From assembly GCA_002309695.1 (NCBI GenBank), contig DBXV01000008.1, positions 256,076 to 279,992 on the forward strand: a stretch of 23,917 nucleotides of DNA, written 5' to 3'. The translations under genes and the position numbers were made by a program. Origin of the DNA: Myxococcales bacterium UBA1203. GTDB taxonomy: Bacteria; Myxococcota; Myxococcia; Myxococcales; UBA5297. Positions 6,421 to 14,348 of this stretch are shown here, piece by piece. Under the pieces are notes generated by a model. It searched no databases. It was not told the DNA's origin and saw only the letters and a program-made list of their open reading frames with translations. Numbering within the stretch: position 1 is the stretch's first letter; each line of letters opens with the position of its first letter.

Positions 6421-8622
6421 TCAGCGCCTGGGCTTGAAGACCGTGACGGACAGCGGGGGCAGGGTGATGGACATGGAGCTGCCGAAGGCCTGCCATTGCT
6501 GCGGCTCCGCCTGAACGCCGCCGCCGTTGCCCATGTTGCTGCCGCCGTAGATGCCGGCGTCGGAATTGAGAACTTCCTCGTACCAGCAGGCTTCGGGAAC
6601 GCCGATGCGGTAGCCCTCGTGGGGCTCCGGCGTCAGGTTGCAGACGAAGACGGTGAAGTCGCGGCGGTCTTTGGCGAAGCGGACGAACGAATAAACCGAA
6701 TGGTCCACGTCGCTGCAGTCAATCCACTGGAAGCCCTCGGGCTTGAAATCGAGCTCATAGAGAGAGGGCTCATTCCGGTAGAGGTTGTTCAGGTCGCGCA
6801 CCCAGCGCTGGATGCCCCGGTGCTCCTCGTAGTCGAGCAGGTTCCAGTCGAGCTGCGTGTCGTGGTTCCACTCGCGCCACTGCCCCAGCTCGGCGCCCAT
6901 GAAGTTCAGCTTCTTGCCTGGGTGGCCATACATGAAGCCCAGGAGCGACCTCAGGTTGGCCCGCTTCTGCCAGGAATCGCCCGGCATCTTGTTGAGGAGC
7001 GAGCCTTTGCCGTGGACGACCTCGTCGTGGGACAGCGCCAGGACGAAGTTCTCCGAGTAGGCGTACAGCATGCTGAAGGTCAGCTTGTTGGAGTGGTACT
7101 TCCGGTAGATGGGGTCCTTCTGGAAGAACTCCAGAATGTCGTGCATCCAGCCCATGTTCCACTTCATGGAGAAGCCCAGGCCGCCCAGATAGACGGGGCG
7201 CGAGACGCCGGACCAGGAGGTGGATTCCTCGGCAATCATCAGAGCGCCGGGATACTTCTCGCCGACGATGGTGTTCAGCTGCTTGAGGAACTCCACGGCT
7301 TCCAGGTTTTCCTTGCCGCCGAACCGGTTGGGCACCCACTCGCCCGCCTTCCGCGAGTAGTCGAGGTAGAGCATCGAGGCCACGGCATCCACGCGCAGGC
7401 CGTCGAAGTGGTACTGGTCCAGCCAGAAGAGCGCGCTGGCCGTCAGGTAGTTCCGAACCTCGTTCCGCCCGTAGTTGAAGATCAGCGTTCCCCACTCGGG
7501 ATGACGGCCCTGGCGCGGATCGGCGTGTTCGTAGAGGTGCGTGCCGTCAAATTCGGACAGGCCGTAGGAATCGGACGGGAAGTGGGCAGGAACCCAGTCG
7601 AGAAGGACGCCGATGCCGTTCTGATGCATGGCGTCCACGAAGACCTTGAGGTCCTCGGGGCTGCCGTAGCGGCCGGTGGGCGCGAAGAGGTTGATCGTCT
7701 GGTAGCCCCACGACCCGTAGAAGGGGTGCTCACTGATGGGCAGAAGCTCCACGTGCGTGTAGCCCATCTCCTTGAGGTAGGCCGCCAGCTCATCCGCCAT
7801 CTCCCGATAGCTGAGTGAGCGCTCGCCGCCGTCGAAACGGTGCCGCCAGGAGCCAAAGTGCATCTCGTAAATGGAGATGGGGTTTTCGAGGTAGTTCCAA
7901 TTCTTCCGCGCATCCATCCACGCGCCGTCATGCCATTCGTGCGCGATGCCGGAGGCGACCCTGGAAGCGGTCTTGGGCGGGAGCTCCACCTGGAAGGCCA
8001 GCGGGTCAGTCTTGAGCAGGCAGACGCTGCCCTGAGGGGGAAGAATTTCGTATTTGTAATTCTGGCCGGGCTCCAGACCGGGGATGAACAGCTCCCAGAT
8101 GCCGTTTCCCTCGTGCTTGCGCATGGGGTGGCGCCGGCCGTCCCAGCTGTTGAAGTCGCCCACCACGCTGACGCGCCGCGCACTCGGCGCCCAGACGGCA
8201 AACTCAACGCCCTTCACGCCGTTGCGCTCGGCCACGTGGGCTCCGAGGCGCTCCCAGAGACGCTGCAGATTGCCCTCGCCCATCAGGTGCAGGTCGTAGC
8301 CAGAGAGCAGCGATTCAAAGGAATAGGGATCGTCGATTTCCCAGGTGCCGCCCGCGTTGGACAGCCGCAGGCGATAGCGGCCCTTGAGCTTGGCGGTTCC
8401 CAGATCGGCCTCAAAGAAGCCGGCCCCGTCGAGCTTTTTGCCCTTGGCCAGGGACTTTCCGGCCTCGTCGATGACCTCCAGCGTCTCCGCTTCGGGATGG
8501 AAAGAGCGGATGAAGAGAGTGTCCCTGCCTTTGACCTTCTCGGTTTTGGCGCCGAGCACGTCGAAGGGCTGGCCGTGGGTGGCATTGATGATGGCGCGCA
8601 TGGCGTCCTGGTTGACCGGCAT
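6421..8622 (-). CDS. glgB: 1,4-alpha-glucan (glycogen) branching enzyme
   Basis: This 733-residue protein is close to the 728 residues of E. coli GlgB. It has an N-terminal domain, a CBM48 domain (GVEFAVWAPSARRVSVVGDF), the GH13 barrel and a C-terminal beta domain. Catalytic residues are visible: nucleophile D412 in GLRVDAVASMLY, acid/base E465 in MIAEESTSWSGVSRP, and the stabilising Asp in LALSHDEVVHGKGSLL. It makes alpha-1,6 branches in glycogen by moving glucan segments. The start at 8622 (MPVNQDAMR) is set by AAGGAG 6-11 bases upstream. The frame stays open to 8883, but the extra 87 residues are basic, unlike the family, and overlap the promoter. No other glg genes are in the window. It appears monocistronic, with its own promoter and terminator. 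Confidence 0.95.
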   Translation of the reverse strand: MPVNQDAMRAIINATHGQPFDVLGAKTEKVKGRDTLFIRSFHPEAETLEVIDEAGKSLAKGKKLDGAGFFEADLGTAKLKGRYRLRLSNAGGTWEIDDPYSFESLLSGYDLHLMGEGNLQRLWERLGAHVAERNGVKGVEFAVWAPSARRVSVVGDFNSWDGRRHPMRKHEGNGIWELFIPGLEPGQNYKYEILPPQGSVCLLKTDPLAFQVELPPKTASRVASGIAHEWHDGAWMDARKNWNYLENPISIYEMHFGSWRHRFDGGERSLSYREMADELAAYLKEMGYTHVELLPISEHPFYGSWGYQTINLFAPTGRYGSPEDLKVFVDAMHQNGIGVLLDWVPAHFPSDSYGLSEFDGTHLYEHADPRQGRHPEWGTLIFNYGRNEVRNYLTASALFWLDQYHFDGLRVDAVASMLYLDYSRKAGEWVPNRFGGKENLEAVEFLKQLNTIVGEKYPGALMIAEESTSWSGVSRPVYLGGLGFSMKWNMGWMHDILEFFQKDPIYRKYHSNKLTFSMLYAYSENFVLALSHDEVVHGKGSLLNKMPGDSWQKRANLRSLLGFMYGHPGKKLNFMGAELGQWREWNHDTQLDWNLLDYEEHRGIQRWVRDLNNLYRNEPSLYELDFKPEGFQWIDCSDVDHSVYSFVRFAKDRRDFTVFVCNLTPEPHEGYRIGVPEACWYEEVLNSDAGIYGGSNMGNGGGVQAEPQQWQAFGSSMSITLPPLSVTVFKPRR

Positions 8623-8719
8623 GAGATGCTCCTTGTGGATGAGGGGATGATGAAGGTGCTTCCGACGCGCAGGAGACGCAGGAGGGCGCCTCTCGGGCTG
8701 GCGGAAAAAATGGCGGCGC

Positions 8720-8748
8720 CTTTTAGCCGCGGGCCTCTGGCCTGTAAA
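8720..8748 (-). promoter_or_regulatory. glgB promoter
   Basis: On the minus strand, TTTACA (8743-8748), a 17-base spacer and TAAAAG (8720-8725) are followed by the discriminator GCGCCGCC and then ATTTTTTCCG. This gives a leader of about 90 bases. The -10 box is identical to those of the two tRNA promoters. Confidence 0.6.
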
Positions 8749-8825
8749 ATTCCGTGTGAAGCCCAAGCACCCGCTCGTTCGGCGATTTCGGACGGGCCAG
8801 AGCGCGGAACAGGCCAAAAAAAATC

Positions 8826-8853
8826 TTGACCAATTCGTACAGGCGAGTAAAAG
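8826..8853 (+). promoter_or_regulatory. tRNA-Ala promoter
   Basis: TTGACC, a 16-base spacer and TAAAAG are followed by GCCGCCCG and TTTTCGGCAG, 44 bases before the mature tRNA. The same -10 box and downstream sequence precede the tRNA-Thr cluster. A GC-rich discriminator is usual for stable-RNA promoters under stringent control. Confidence 0.7.
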
Positions 8854-8896
8854 GCCGCCCGTTTTCGGCAGCAGGACGCCCAAAACGACTCGCTCT

Positions 8897-8969
8897 GGGG
8901 TTGTAGCTCAGTTGGGAGAGCGCCTGAATGGCATTCAGGAGGTCACCAGTTCGATCCTGGTCAGCTCCA
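8897..8969 (+). tRNA. tRNA-Ala (anticodon GGC)
   Basis: A full cloverleaf of 73 bases: acceptor GGGGTTG with CAGCTCC, D-arm GCTC/GAGC, anticodon stem CCTGA/TCAGG with loop ATGGCAT, and T-arm ACCAG TTCGATC CTGGT. The anticodon GGC reads GCC. CCA is not encoded; the next bases are CTCC. It has its own promoter and a terminator directly after. Confidence 0.96.
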
Positions 8970-8976
8970 CTCCACA

Positions 8977-9007
8977 AAGCCTTCCGGATTTTCCGGAGGG
9001 CTTTTTT
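8977..9007 (+). terminator. Terminator of tRNA-Ala
   Basis: AAGCC-T-TCCGG pairs with CCGGA-G-GGCTT around a short loop, then six T. It lies eight bases after the tRNA. Confidence 0.8.
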
Positions 9008-9091
9008 CATATCCGACGGACGTGTTTTGCCGCCGGCGTCCGCCGCGTGTCAGACGGCGCGCGCAGGAGCCAGAACAAAGGAGAGGCAGCC

Positions 9092-9562
9092 ATGATTATC
9101 TGTCCGCTCTGCGAGCACATTCAGGAGCGAGGGCTGTACTGCGATGTCTGCGGCAAGGCGTTTCCCGTGCGCTCCGTCTCCGATTTGGACATTCCGCCGA
9201 TGCCCGGGCTGGAGACGACAAACATGGGGGACATGGATTTGACGGCCGCGGGCGCGCTTCCGCAGGGCCCATCCATCGGGAGCGGCGTACAGGCCGGACA
9301 GTCTGGCATGACTGCTTCGGGTGAGGCGCCTCAGACGCGCTGCCGGGCGTGCGGTCAGATTCAGCCTGCGGGCCAGATTAGCTGCGAGCGATGCGGCACC
9401 CGGCTTCCGCGGTTTCTGAGCGAAGAAAAGGATGAGGCGCGGCCCGGCGAAGCGGAGGCCGATGAGAACGCCCCTGTGGTGTGCCGCCAGTGCGGCGTCC
9501 GGGCGCGTCCTGCCGGCGGGCTTTGTCCGGTCTGCGGCACGCGGCACTCCACGGAATTGTAG
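9092..9562 (+). CDS. Small protein with three zinc-ribbon motifs
   Basis: This 156-residue protein has three pairs of CxxC: CPLC...CDVCG at the start (MIICPLCEHIQERGLYCDVC), CRACGQIQ...CERCG in the middle and CRQCGVRA...CPVCG near the end. Low-complexity linkers rich in Gly, Ala, Asp and Glu join them. No membrane segment or enzyme motif is seen. The start at 9092 has AAAGGAG upstream; the frame is open further upstream but without the motifs. It lies between the tRNA-Ala terminator and rubrerythrin, 134 bases before the latter. It recalls the other zinc-ribbon protein at 3195-3698 in style, though the two share no clear sequence outside the ribbons. Function unknown. Confidence 0.72.
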   Translation: MIICPLCEHIQERGLYCDVCGKAFPVRSVSDLDIPPMPGLETTNMGDMDLTAAGALPQGPSIGSGVQAGQSGMTASGEAPQTRCRACGQIQPAGQISCERCGTRLPRFLSEEKDEARPGEAEADENAPVVCRQCGVRARPAGGLCPVCGTRHSTEL

Positions 9563-9696
9563 CTCTTCCGCGGGTCGCTCACCCCGGGTCTGCACAGCGG
9601 AATTTTTCTGAAACTGCCCCGCCGGCGTCGCATCGAAGGCCCGGCTGCGGGGCGCATCCCGTTCCAACCATCCATCACCCCAAGGAGCACGAGCAC

Positions 9697-10239
9697 ATGA
9701 AAGACCTCAAAGGCACCAAGACCGAAGCCAATCTGCAGGCCGCTTTCGCCGGCGAGTCCCAGGCGCGCAACAAGTACACCTATTACGCCGGCAAGGCCCG
9801 CAAGGAGGGCTACAACCAGATCGCCGCCATTTTTGAGGAGACGGCCGAGAACGAGAAGGAGCACGCCAAGATCTGGTTCAAGCTGCTTCACGGCGACGCG
9901 GTTCCCGACACCATCACCAATCTTCAGGACGCGGCCAGCGGCGAGAATTACGAGTGGACGGACATGTATGCCACGTTCGCCAAGGAGGCCCGCGAAGAGG
10001 GGTTCAATCAGATTGCCGCCCTTTTTGAGATGGTCGGCGCCATCGAGAAGGACCACGAGGCCCGCTATCTGAAACTTCTGGCCAATGTGAAGGACGGCCT
10101 GGTCTTCTCCCGCGACGGCGACAGGATCTGGCAGTGCCAGAACTGCGGACACGTGGTCATCGGCAAGAAGGCTCCCGAGCTCTGCCCCGTCTGCAAGCAC
10201 CCCAAGGCCTATTTTCAGATCAAAGCTGAGAACTACTGA
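9697..10239 (+). CDS. rbr: Rubrerythrin
   Basis: This 180-residue protein has a ferritin-like diiron domain with ligands such as E20 (AFAGESQARN), E53-K-E-H56, E97 and E117-K-D-H120, then a C-terminal rubredoxin domain with C147, C150, C163 and C166 (CQNCG, CPVC). Rubrerythrin reduces hydrogen peroxide to water in the cytoplasm of anaerobes using electrons passed through the rubredoxin iron. The start at 9697 has AAGGAG nine bases upstream. No promoter was recognised in the preceding 134 bases, which contain a GC hairpin (CCCCGC with GCGGGG). It ends at a strong terminator shared with the convergent dtd gene. All ligands expected for the family appear present. Confidence 0.95.
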   Translation: MKDLKGTKTEANLQAAFAGESQARNKYTYYAGKARKEGYNQIAAIFEETAENEKEHAKIWFKLLHGDAVPDTITNLQDAASGENYEWTDMYATFAKEAREEGFNQIAALFEMVGAIEKDHEARYLKLLANVKDGLVFSRDGDRIWQCQNCGHVVIGKKAPELCPVCKHPKAYFQIKAENY

Positions 10240-10267
10240 TTCGGCCTGAAGCCTCTTCCTCAAGGAA

Positions 10268-10307
10268 AAGCGCCGCCCCGGCCACAGAGCCGGGACGGCG
10301 TTTTTTT
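10268..10307. terminator. Bidirectional terminator between rbr and dtd
   Basis: CGCCG-C-CCCGGC pairs with GCCGGG-A-CGGCG around CACAGA. Seven T follow on the plus strand and CTTTTCC on the minus strand. Confidence 0.85.
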
Positions 10308-10317
10308 GTGCCGGGCG

Positions 10318-10767
10318 TCAGAAGGCTTTGCGGCTGTCCATGAGGATGGTCACGGGGCCGTCGTTGATGAGTTCCACCTGCATGTCCGCCCGGAAGACGC
10401 CCGTCTGCACCGGGGCGCCGTTCTGACGGCAGGCCTCGCAGAACAGCTCGTAAAGGCGTTTGGCTTCCACGGGCTCCATGGCGGCAGTGAAGCTGGGCCG
10501 CCTGCCGTGCCGCGCGTCGCCGAAGAGGGTAAATTGGCTGACCGCCAGAATTTCGCCGCCGACATCGGCCAAGGCCCGGTTCATGCGGCCGCTGTCGTCC
10601 TCGAAGACGCGGAGGGCGACACAGCGTGCCGCCAGATCTGCCGCGTCCTTGTCCGTATCTTCGGCTCCGACGCCCAGAAGGATGAGAAAGCCGCGGCCGA
10701 TGCTGGAAACACGTTCGCCGCCGACGCGGACCGAGGCGCTGGTGACGCGCTGGATGACGGCTCTCAT
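10318..10767 (-). CDS. dtd: D-aminoacyl-tRNA deacylase
   Basis: This 149-residue protein has the length of the family (145 in E. coli) and starts MRAVIQRVTSASVRVGG. It carries both active-site signatures: SQFTLFGD near residue 80 and the C-terminal NDGPVT motif that forms the cross-subunit chiral-selecting pocket. The enzyme removes D-amino acids and glycine wrongly attached to tRNA in the cytoplasm. The start at 10767 overlaps the stop of the mechanosensitive-channel gene in an ATGA, so translation is probably coupled to that gene. The frame is open further upstream, but that part lies inside the channel gene and matches no family. Confidence 0.94.
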   Translation of the reverse strand: MRAVIQRVTSASVRVGGERVSSIGRGFLILLGVGAEDTDKDAADLAARCVALRVFEDDSGRMNRALADVGGEILAVSQFTLFGDARHGRRPSFTAAMEPVEAKRLYELFCEACRQNGAPVQTGVFRADMQVELINDGPVTILMDSRKAF

Positions 10768-12206
10768 GGCGCGGCCTTCGTGTCGGGAGCGGCGGGAGGA
10801 GCGGCAGAAACTGACGGAGCAGCTGCCGGACTTTTCTGAGGTGCCGCGGTGTCTTCCGTCATTTCCCGGGGGTCGTAGCCGACCGTCCACTCGGCATCGA
10901 TGACCGGCGTGGAGGGCGTGGACAGCTCTCCGCCGGGGGCAAAGCCGCGAACGATGCGCTTCATCTCGTCGGTCGGCAGAGGAGCGTCGATGTTTCTGGG
11001 AGCGCCCGGCGCAGCCACAAACTCGTGGTGAAGCGTCTGCGTGGGGAAAGCGAACTGCACCTTGAGGGCTTTGGCCAGGCGCATGATTTCCAGATTGATG
11101 TCCTGCTTGGCCTTGAGCTCCACGCGCCAGGAGATGTTGCGGACGTAGTAGTAGAGAAGGATTTCCAGCGAGTAGGCGCCGAAGCCGGTGAAGGCGACCT
11201 CGTAGCTGTCCTTCCGGGTGAACTCGTTGGCGCGGATGATGGCCCGCACCCCCTCGATGAACGCCGTCATCTGCTCCGGCGTGGTGTCGTAGGACAGCCC
11301 CAGAGTGGTCGAGGTGCGCCGGAACTTGCGGACGCCCTGATTGTCGATGGTGCTGTCCGCCAGCTTGGAGTTGGGCAGCGCCACCAGCGAGTCGTAGTAG
11401 GTCCGCACCCGGGTGGACCTCAGCCCCACGGACTCCACGTCGCCGTCAACGCCGTTCACGACGATGCGGTCGCCGATTTTGAAGGGCCTGTCGCCGATGA
11501 GGACGAGGCTGCCGAAGAAGTTGGCCAGCGTATCCTTGGCGGCCATGGCGATGGCGAGGCCTCCGATGCCCAGACCGGCGATGAGCGAGCCCACGTCCAC
11601 CCCCAGGTTTTGCAGCATGAAGACGAGGCCGATGAGGATGATGAGTGCCTGGAGCGTCCGGCGGATGAGGGGAATGAAGTCGCGGTCAATTTTCGACTGC
11701 CCGGCGCGGGAGCGCGCTTCCAGCCTGTCGCAGAAGATGAGCGCGGCCCGGTAGAGCGCCCAGATGCAGGGCAGAATCGCCAGAATGCGGACGACGAAAT
11801 TCATCGTGGCCTTCGGCGCCTGGTTCAGATTCAGGATGGGCAGCGTCAGTGCCAGCGCCCCCGCCATGGCCAGAAGCGACACTGGAACGACCAGCTTTGA
11901 CGCGGCCTTCTGCGTCCACTCCGCGCCGTATTTCTTCGAGAGCGTCCCGTTTTTCCTTTTGAGAATGGCGAAGACGAGCCGGGAGAGGGTGAGGCCGATG
12001 AGCAGCGCCGCGGCCATGGCGATGGCCTGCCACAGATGAATGCCGAACAGTGTCTGATGGAACGTCTCGGTGAACCAGCGAAGGCCGATGCCGACAGCTT
12101 CCGGAGCCGCGGCGGCAGTGCTCTGGGCAGCTGCGTCTGTGTCGGATGTGCTGAGCGCCAGGTGCGGCAGGAGAGAAGGGAGCTGCGGAAAAGAAAGGAC
12201 CTGCAT
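10764..12206 (-). CDS. MscS-family small-conductance mechanosensitive channel
   Basis: This 480-residue inner-membrane protein has several N-terminal membrane helices (around residues 55-80, 105-130, 140-160 and 185-210), then the pore-lining helix and beta domain that define MscS: AGLGIGGLAIAMAAKDTLAN, GSLVLIGDRPFKIGDRI and GLRSTRVRTYYDSLVALPNS. Such channels open under membrane tension to release solutes in hypo-osmotic shock. At 480 residues it is larger than E. coli MscS (286). The extra sequence is in the added helices and a Pro/Ala-rich C-terminal tail, which is likely cytoplasmic and disordered. The ATG at 12206 has a GGAG upstream. It forms a two-gene operon with dtd by ATGA overlap. 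Confidence 0.92.
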   Translation of the reverse strand: MQVLSFPQLPSLLPHLALSTSDTDAAAQSTAAAAPEAVGIGLRWFTETFHQTLFGIHLWQAIAMAAALLIGLTLSRLVFAILKRKNGTLSKKYGAEWTQKAASKLVVPVSLLAMAGALALTLPILNLNQAPKATMNFVVRILAILPCIWALYRAALIFCDRLEARSRAGQSKIDRDFIPLIRRTLQALIILIGLVFMLQNLGVDVGSLIAGLGIGGLAIAMAAKDTLANFFGSLVLIGDRPFKIGDRIVVNGVDGDVESVGLRSTRVRTYYDSLVALPNSKLADSTIDNQGVRKFRRTSTTLGLSYDTTPEQMTAFIEGVRAIIRANEFTRKDSYEVAFTGFGAYSLEILLYYYVRNISWRVELKAKQDINLEIMRLAKALKVQFAFPTQTLHHEFVAAPGAPRNIDAPLPTDEMKRIVRGFAPGGELSTPSTPVIDAEWTVGYDPREMTEDTAAPQKSPAAAPSVSAAPPAAPDTKAAP

Positions 12207-12663
12207 GCGGAGTGCTCCGGAAAAAGAAAGAGGCCCTGCCCGGTTAAGAGGGGAGGACCAGTTTGGATGCTTCGCTTCGTTCGCCGTCTGAGGGAATTGA
12301 ACGAATGCGGGGAAATCAGCGGAGGCGCTCTGGACAGTGCCGGGACGCCGCCGTCAAGGGGTATCCAGCAAGGTGCTCAGCACACCGAGGCTGCTGCAGG
12401 AGATGGCGGCGGCCGGGGCGAACATCCGCCGACAGGCATGCCAGGGGATACAGAAGAGAAATCCACAGATGTTGAAGGCTGCCTCCGGAACCCGCGGGAA
12501 TCAGTTCGCGGAAAGCCGCACTTTCATTCGGTGCCTTCACTTTTTGATGGACACGGCGCCTTCCCCGCGTCTTAGGCGCCCGCCGCTTCCGGCCGGGGGG
12601 ACAATGGGCGGTTTTCAGGCGGAAGGTTCGAGCAGTTTTGGCGAGCAGTTGGAGGAGACGCGA
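12207..12663. other. Intergenic region without a recognisable gene
   Basis: This 457-base gap lies between the divergent channel and HMA genes. Reading frames here have no family features and no fitting ribosome binding site. A weak minus-strand promoter for the channel gene may be TTGACG (12352-12357), a 17-base spacer and TCCAGA (12329-12334), followed by the C-rich GCGCCTCCGC. No plus-strand promoter for the HMA gene was recognised. Confidence 0.4.
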
Positions 12664-12879
12664 ATGAAGAAGACGCTTTTCATCGAAGGAATGGCCTGCC
12701 CCAGATGTCTCAAGCACCTGACGGACGCCATGGGCGAATCGGGAATCACCGTGGAGGAGTCCAATCTGGAGAAGGGACTCATCCGGGTGGAGGCGGGGGC
12801 CGATGTCACCGACGAGACGATGCGCGATGTCGTTGAGGAAGCCGGGTACGAGCTGGTCCGCATCGAGACGGCCGGGTGA
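12664..12879 (+). CDS. Heavy-metal-associated (HMA) domain protein, CopZ-like
   Basis: This 71-residue protein is one ferredoxin-like HMA domain. The metal site is GMACPRC with C12 and C15, followed by a hydrophobic core pattern of the family (VEESNLEKGLIRVEAGADV, VVEEAGYELV). Such proteins carry copper(I) or other soft metals in the cytoplasm, usually to a P-type ATPase. The start at 12664 has GGAGGA 8-13 bases upstream. No copper ATPase or regulator is adjacent; the neighbour downstream is a tRNA cluster with its own promoter. The metal is inferred, not shown. The usual GMxCxxC form is intact. Confidence 0.85.
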   Translation: MKKTLFIEGMACPRCLKHLTDAMGESGITVEESNLEKGLIRVEAGADVTDETMRDVVEEAGYELVRIETAG

Positions 12880-12926
12880 GTCCCCGAAAATGTGCCCGAA
12901 AGAGCGCGGCAGGGCAGAAAATTTTC

Positions 12927-12954
12927 TTGACTTTGGAAAAGAAGCGACTAAAAG
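12927..12954 (+). promoter_or_regulatory. Promoter of the tRNA-Thr/Tyr/Gly/Thr cluster
   Basis: TTGACT, a 16-base spacer and TAAAAG are followed by GCCCGCCGC and TTTCCGCAG, 39 bases before the first tRNA. The -35 position, spacer, -10 box and following bases align closely with the tRNA-Ala promoter. Confidence 0.72.
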
Positions 12955-12993
12955 GCCCGCCGCTTTCCGCAGGGAAGGTTTCAAAGCCTCGCC

Positions 12994-13066
12994 GTCGGCG
13001 TAGCTCAGCAGGTAGAGCATCTGTTTTGTAAACAGATGGTCGTGGGTTCGATTCCCGCCGCCGGCT
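12994..13066 (+). tRNA. tRNA-Thr (anticodon TGT)
   Basis: 73 bases: acceptor GTCGGCG with CGCCGGC, D-arm GCTC/GAGC, anticodon stem TCTGT/ACAGA with loop TTTGTAA, T-arm GTGGG TTCGATT CCCGC. Discriminator base T. CCA is not encoded. Confidence 0.96.
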
Positions 13067-13096
13067 TGTTGTTCAGTAGTTGGTAGTTGAAGAAAT

Positions 13097-13179
13097 GGAC
13101 GGGTTCCCGAGTGGCCAAAGGGAACAGACTGTAAATCTGTCGGTTATTGCCTTCGATGGTTCGAATCCATCCCCGTCCA
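13097..13179 (+). tRNA. tRNA-Tyr (anticodon GTA)
   Basis: 83 bases with the long variable arm of a class II tRNA. Acceptor GGACGGG pairs with CCCGTCC, anticodon stem ACAGA/TCTGT has loop CTGTAAA, and T-arm is GATGG TTCGAAT CCATC. Discriminator base A. CCA is not encoded. Confidence 0.96.
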
Positions 13180-13218
13180 CAAGGAAGGAAGTTGCAGCAG
13201 GATGTAAGGAAGGTTCCT

Positions 13219-13291
13219 GCGGGAATAGCTCAGATGGTAGAGCGTCAGCCTTCCAAGCTGAATGTCGCGGGTTCGACCCCCGTTTCCCGCT
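13219..13291 (+). tRNA. tRNA-Gly (anticodon TCC)
   Basis: 73 bases: acceptor GCGGGAA with TTCCCGC, D-arm GCTC/GAGC, anticodon stem TCAGC/GCTGA with loop CTTCCAA, T-arm GCGGG TTCGACC CCCGT. Discriminator base T. CCA is not encoded. Confidence 0.96.
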
Positions 13292-13318
13292 CAAAATACA
13301 GGTTGTAGTGAAAGCGTT

Positions 13319-13391
<73 letters not shown>

Positions 13392-13494
13392 TTTGGTGTT
13401 TCTAAAAGGTTGTTTTGGCTTAGCCCGCCGCCGTTTGGCTCCCCAGAAATGAGCGCCAGAATCAGCGGCGGATGTCAGGGAAGATGAGGAAAAT

Positions 13495-13647
13495 ATGAAC
13501 CGGACGATTATCCAGCTCGAGTGCACGGTCTGCAAAGAGCGCAATTACTCGAAGACGAAGAACAAGCGCACGATGACCGACAAGCTTGTTCTTTCAAAGT
13601 ATTGCCCCCGCTGCCGCAAGCACACGGACCACAAAGAGACGAAGTAA
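13495..13647 (+). CDS. rpmG: 50S ribosomal protein L33
   Basis: This 50-residue protein starts MNRTIIQLECTVCKERNYSK and ends CPRCRKHTDHKETK. It is the zinc-binding form of L33 with both CxxC pairs intact (C10/C13 and C37/C40). L33 sits near the exit site of the large ribosomal subunit. The ATG at 13495 has a GAGGA five to nine bases upstream. It lies between the four-tRNA cluster and tRNA-Trp, ahead of secE-nusG, a common bacterial order. It is likely co-transcribed with the tRNAs, though a sequence at about 13,420 (TTAGCC then GCCGCCG and TTT) resembles the downstream half of the local promoter module. Confidence 0.95.
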   Translation: MNRTIIQLECTVCKERNYSKTKNKRTMTDKLVLSKYCPRCRKHTDHKETK

Positions 13648-13654
13648 GTCTCAT

Positions 13655-13727
13655 AGGCCAGTAGCTCTAATGGTAGAGCGGCGGTCTCCAAAACCGTTCG
13701 TTGGGGGTTCGAGTCCCTCCTGGCCTG
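13655..13727 (+). tRNA. tRNA-Trp (anticodon CCA)
   Basis: 73 bases: acceptor AGGCCAG with CTGGCCT, D-arm GCTC/GAGC, anticodon stem GCGGT/ACCGT with loop CTCCAAA, T-arm GGGGG TTCGAGT CCCTC. Discriminator G, as usual for tRNA-Trp. CCA is not encoded. It starts seven bases after the rpmG stop codon. Confidence 0.96.
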
Positions 13728-13844
13728 CACACAAAACCTCAGGCGCCTTTGGCAGCAAAGGTACGCTGGGGTGTTTTACTGTCTGAAATACGTTTTCCTG
13801 TGGGGTGCGTGAACGACAGGAAATCAGGGAAAGGAAAGCCAAAG

Positions 13845-14303
13845 ATGGCTGATTCTTCGTCCACGGAACTGACGACAACTGCCGGCCTCAATGGAGGCCT
13901 GAGCGAAAGCCGCATCGTCGGCGGGAGCTTCGTGGCTTTCTTTTTTGTCGGGACCCTGTTTTTCGCGAGCGTCATCGAGCAGATTCTCGCCTGGCGGCGC
14001 TGGAGTGACAGCTCGATTCTGGGCACTCCTCTGACGGTATCGACACTGGTGGCGGCCGTTATTTCCGCAGTGATTGCCTGCGTCTGCTACTTCAATGGAA
14101 AAGTGCATGACGCCAGCATGCGGGTGGCGACGGAGCTGAGACGCGTCACGTGGCCCACCAGGGCTGAGACCAAAGTGTCCACAGTTGCCGTCATTGTGGT
14201 GAGCATCATTGCCGCCCTGATTTTGTTCTTCTTCGATTTCGTTTCGGCCAAAGTGATGTCTGACTGGATACCCGCACTTTTGAATAAAGTTGTGGGTGCC
14301 TGA
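13845..14303 (+). CDS. secE: Preprotein translocase subunit SecE
   Basis: This 152-residue inner-membrane protein has three membrane segments (about residues 25-48, 63-84 and 118-142), like the 127-residue E. coli form and unlike the short one-helix form. The conserved SecE region is clear: VATELRRVTWPTRAETKVST, an amphipathic helix with the WP motif, followed by the last helix. SecE clamps SecY in the protein-export channel. The start at 13845 is chosen for the AAGGA upstream and because the frame before it overlaps tRNA-Trp. A 173-base T-rich gap separates it from nusG, which is longer than usual for this pair. Confidence 0.94.
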   Translation: MADSSSTELTTTAGLNGGLSESRIVGGSFVAFFFVGTLFFASVIEQILAWRRWSDSSILGTPLTVSTLVAAVISAVIACVCYFNGKVHDASMRVATELRRVTWPTRAETKVSTVAVIVVSIIAALILFFFDFVSAKVMSDWIPALLNKVVGA

Positions 14304-14313
14304 GTCACAGCAG

Positions 14314-14348
14314 GCCGGAAAGGAGTTTTTCCTCTCGCCGTTTTTTTT
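14314..14348 (+). terminator. Possible terminator or attenuator between secE and nusG
   Basis: Imperfect pairing of CGG-AAAGGA with TTCCT-CCG around GTTT is followed by eight T. The rest of the gap to nusG is T-rich. It could lower read-through from secE into nusG. The stem is weak. Confidence 0.35.

Noticed and set aside
5050..7818. A 922-codon plus-strand open frame
   Set aside because: It runs antisense to the M29 aminopeptidase and glgB, both of which have clear catalytic motifs. High GC in the third codon position creates such shadow frames. It has no ribosome binding site and no family features.
8623..8883. Upstream extension of glgB by 87 residues
   Set aside because: The extension is basic, covers the promoter, and is unlike the family. 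The ATG at 8622 has a good ribosome binding site and gives the normal length.
11025..11900. A 291-codon plus-strand open frame
   Set aside because: Antisense to the MscS-type gene, whose family motifs are clear.
12316..13020. A 234-codon minus-strand frame
   Set aside because: It overlaps the HMA gene and the first tRNA in antisense; no signature.
13392..13494. Remnant of tuf between tRNA-Thr and rpmG
   Set aside because: The roughly 100 bases contain no stretch resembling EF-Tu in any frame.
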